Source: Pseudomonadota bacterium (GTDB taxonomy: Bacteria > Pseudomonadota > Gammaproteobacteria > JAKAQQ01). From it: 6,420 nt of DNA. The position numbers and the translations under genes are program-made. The notes under the pieces were generated by a model, which made no database searches, was not told where the DNA came from, and saw nothing but the letters and a program-made list of their open reading frames with translations. Of the stretch, positions 5,862 through 6,420 are shown piece after piece. The stretch covers positions 1 to 6,420 of the forward strand of contig JAJZNM010000070.1 in NCBI GenBank assembly GCA_021852325.1. Direction: 5' to 3'. Positions within the stretch are counted from its first letter, which is position 1. Every line of letters starts with the position of its first letter.

Positions 5862-6420
5862 ATGCCCGACCCGAACCCTGCCCCGTCCCCGGATCCGAGA
5901 CTCGGATGTCGCCTGTGTGGACTCGAACTGAAAAGCCCGGTCGTCCTGTTGTCCGGCTGCGTCGGGTTTGGGGAAGAATATACCCGGATCGAAGGGTTTT
6001 CCCTGGATGAGGTCGGTGCTGTCTGCCTCAAGGGGACGACGCTCCTCCCGCGGCTCGGCAACAGCCCGCATCGACTCTCGGAAACCGCATCGGGCTACCT
6101 CAACGCCATCGGCCTGCAAAACCCCGGAGTCGCTGTCGTGGTCGAGGAGATCCTGCCACGCCTCGATTTCAGCGAGACCCGCTACATTGCGAATGTCTCG
6201 GGTTCGACGATCGAGGAATACGCTGAAGTCACCCGGCGATTCGATGATTCGCCAATCGATGCGATCGAGGTCAATATTTCCTGCCCGAACGTACGGGAAG
6301 GCGGTGTCCAGTTCGGCAATGACCCGGATATGTCGGCCCGGGTGGTCGAAGCCTGCCGGGCGCGCACCGCAAAACCCCTGATCGTCAAGCTCTCGCCCAA
6401 CCAGACCGATATCCGGACCA
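5862..6420 (+). CDS. pyrD: Dihydroorotate dehydrogenase, class 1B-like (PyrD), 3' partial
   Basis: The ATG at 5862 opens a frame that continues to the window end (186 codons visible of about 300-320 expected). It follows gpsA by 4 bases, with GGGGTGA formed by the gpsA stop region as ribosome binding site. Motifs match class 1B, the NAD-linked catalytic subunit: L-S-G-C33-V-G-F-G-E-E-Y, V-C-L-K57-G-T-T-L-L-P-R-L-G-N, the L-N-A-I-G-L-Q-N-P-G-V block, S-T-I-E-E-Y-A-E-V, and E-V-N-I-S-C141-P-N-V-R-E-G-G-V-Q-F-G-N-D-P. C141 is the expected catalytic base of class 1 enzymes; membrane-bound class 2 enzymes use serine. The enzyme oxidises dihydroorotate to orotate in pyrimidine synthesis, with FMN; class 1B usually needs the iron-sulfur/FAD partner PyrK, which would lie beyond the window if linked. 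The N-terminus has a Pro/Asp-rich extension and a C16-x-x-C19 pair not typical of the family. A related class 1 FMN oxidoreductase (dihydropyrimidine dehydrogenase-like) is a less likely alternative. Confidence 0.88.
   Translation, partial: MPDPNPAPSPDPRLGCRLCGLELKSPVVLLSGCVGFGEEYTRIEGFSLDEVGAVCLKGTTLLPRLGNSPHRLSETASGYLNAIGLQNPGVAVVVEEILPRLDFSETRYIANVSGSTIEEYAEVTRRFDDSPIDAIEVNISCPNVREGGVQFGNDPDMSARVVEACRARTAKPLIVKLSPNQTDIRT

Noticed and set aside
5024..6061. Minus-strand frame of 345 codons antisense to gpsA and pyrD
   Set aside because: Both sense frames carry clear enzyme motifs; the antisense product is low-complexity and lacks a convincing ribosome binding site.

Overview
The window looks like chromosomal core sequence from a GC-rich (roughly 60-65% by eye) gammaproteobacterium. 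The main reason is the order rhodanese (yibN-like) - grxC - secB - gpsA, with a divergent envC beside it. This matches the Escherichia coli yibN-grxC-secB-gpsA / gpmM-envC neighbourhood. The species cannot be fixed from sequence alone. I see no mobile element, CRISPR array, rRNA or tRNA.

Layout: (1) 2-1378, plus strand: the C-terminal part of a YbbP-type ABC transporter permease whose start lies outside the window. (2) 1429-2058, minus strand, convergent with it: a small outer-membrane beta-barrel protein with a signal peptide, a C-terminal BAM beta-signal and an unusual set of four cysteines plus a histidine in two predicted surface loops. It has its own promoter and a hairpin-rich leader. 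(3) 2219-3385, minus strand: EnvC, a LytM-domain activator of cell-wall amidases with a degenerate, non-catalytic active site. (4) 3386-3608: a divergent intergenic region with a candidate promoter in each direction. (5) 3609-6420, plus strand: a tightly packed run of five genes (membrane-anchored rhodanese, glutaredoxin 3, SecB, glycerol-3-phosphate dehydrogenase GpsA, and the start of a class 1B-like dihydroorotate dehydrogenase). Each junction overlaps or is separated by fewer than 10 bases, so this is very probably one operon. The last gene runs off the window end.

The genes share a loose envelope theme: EnvC works in septal wall splitting, SecB feeds the Sec translocase, GpsA makes sn-glycerol-3-phosphate for phospholipids, the permease is an envelope ABC exporter component, and the barrel protein sits in the outer membrane. 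The rhodanese and glutaredoxin add sulfur and thiol chemistry; PyrD adds pyrimidine synthesis. Most of the window is ordinary housekeeping. The points that merit a second look are the cysteine-rich barrel protein, a hairpin that appears to bury the secB ribosome binding site, and the class 1B-type PyrD attached to a gammaproteobacterial secB-gpsA operon.
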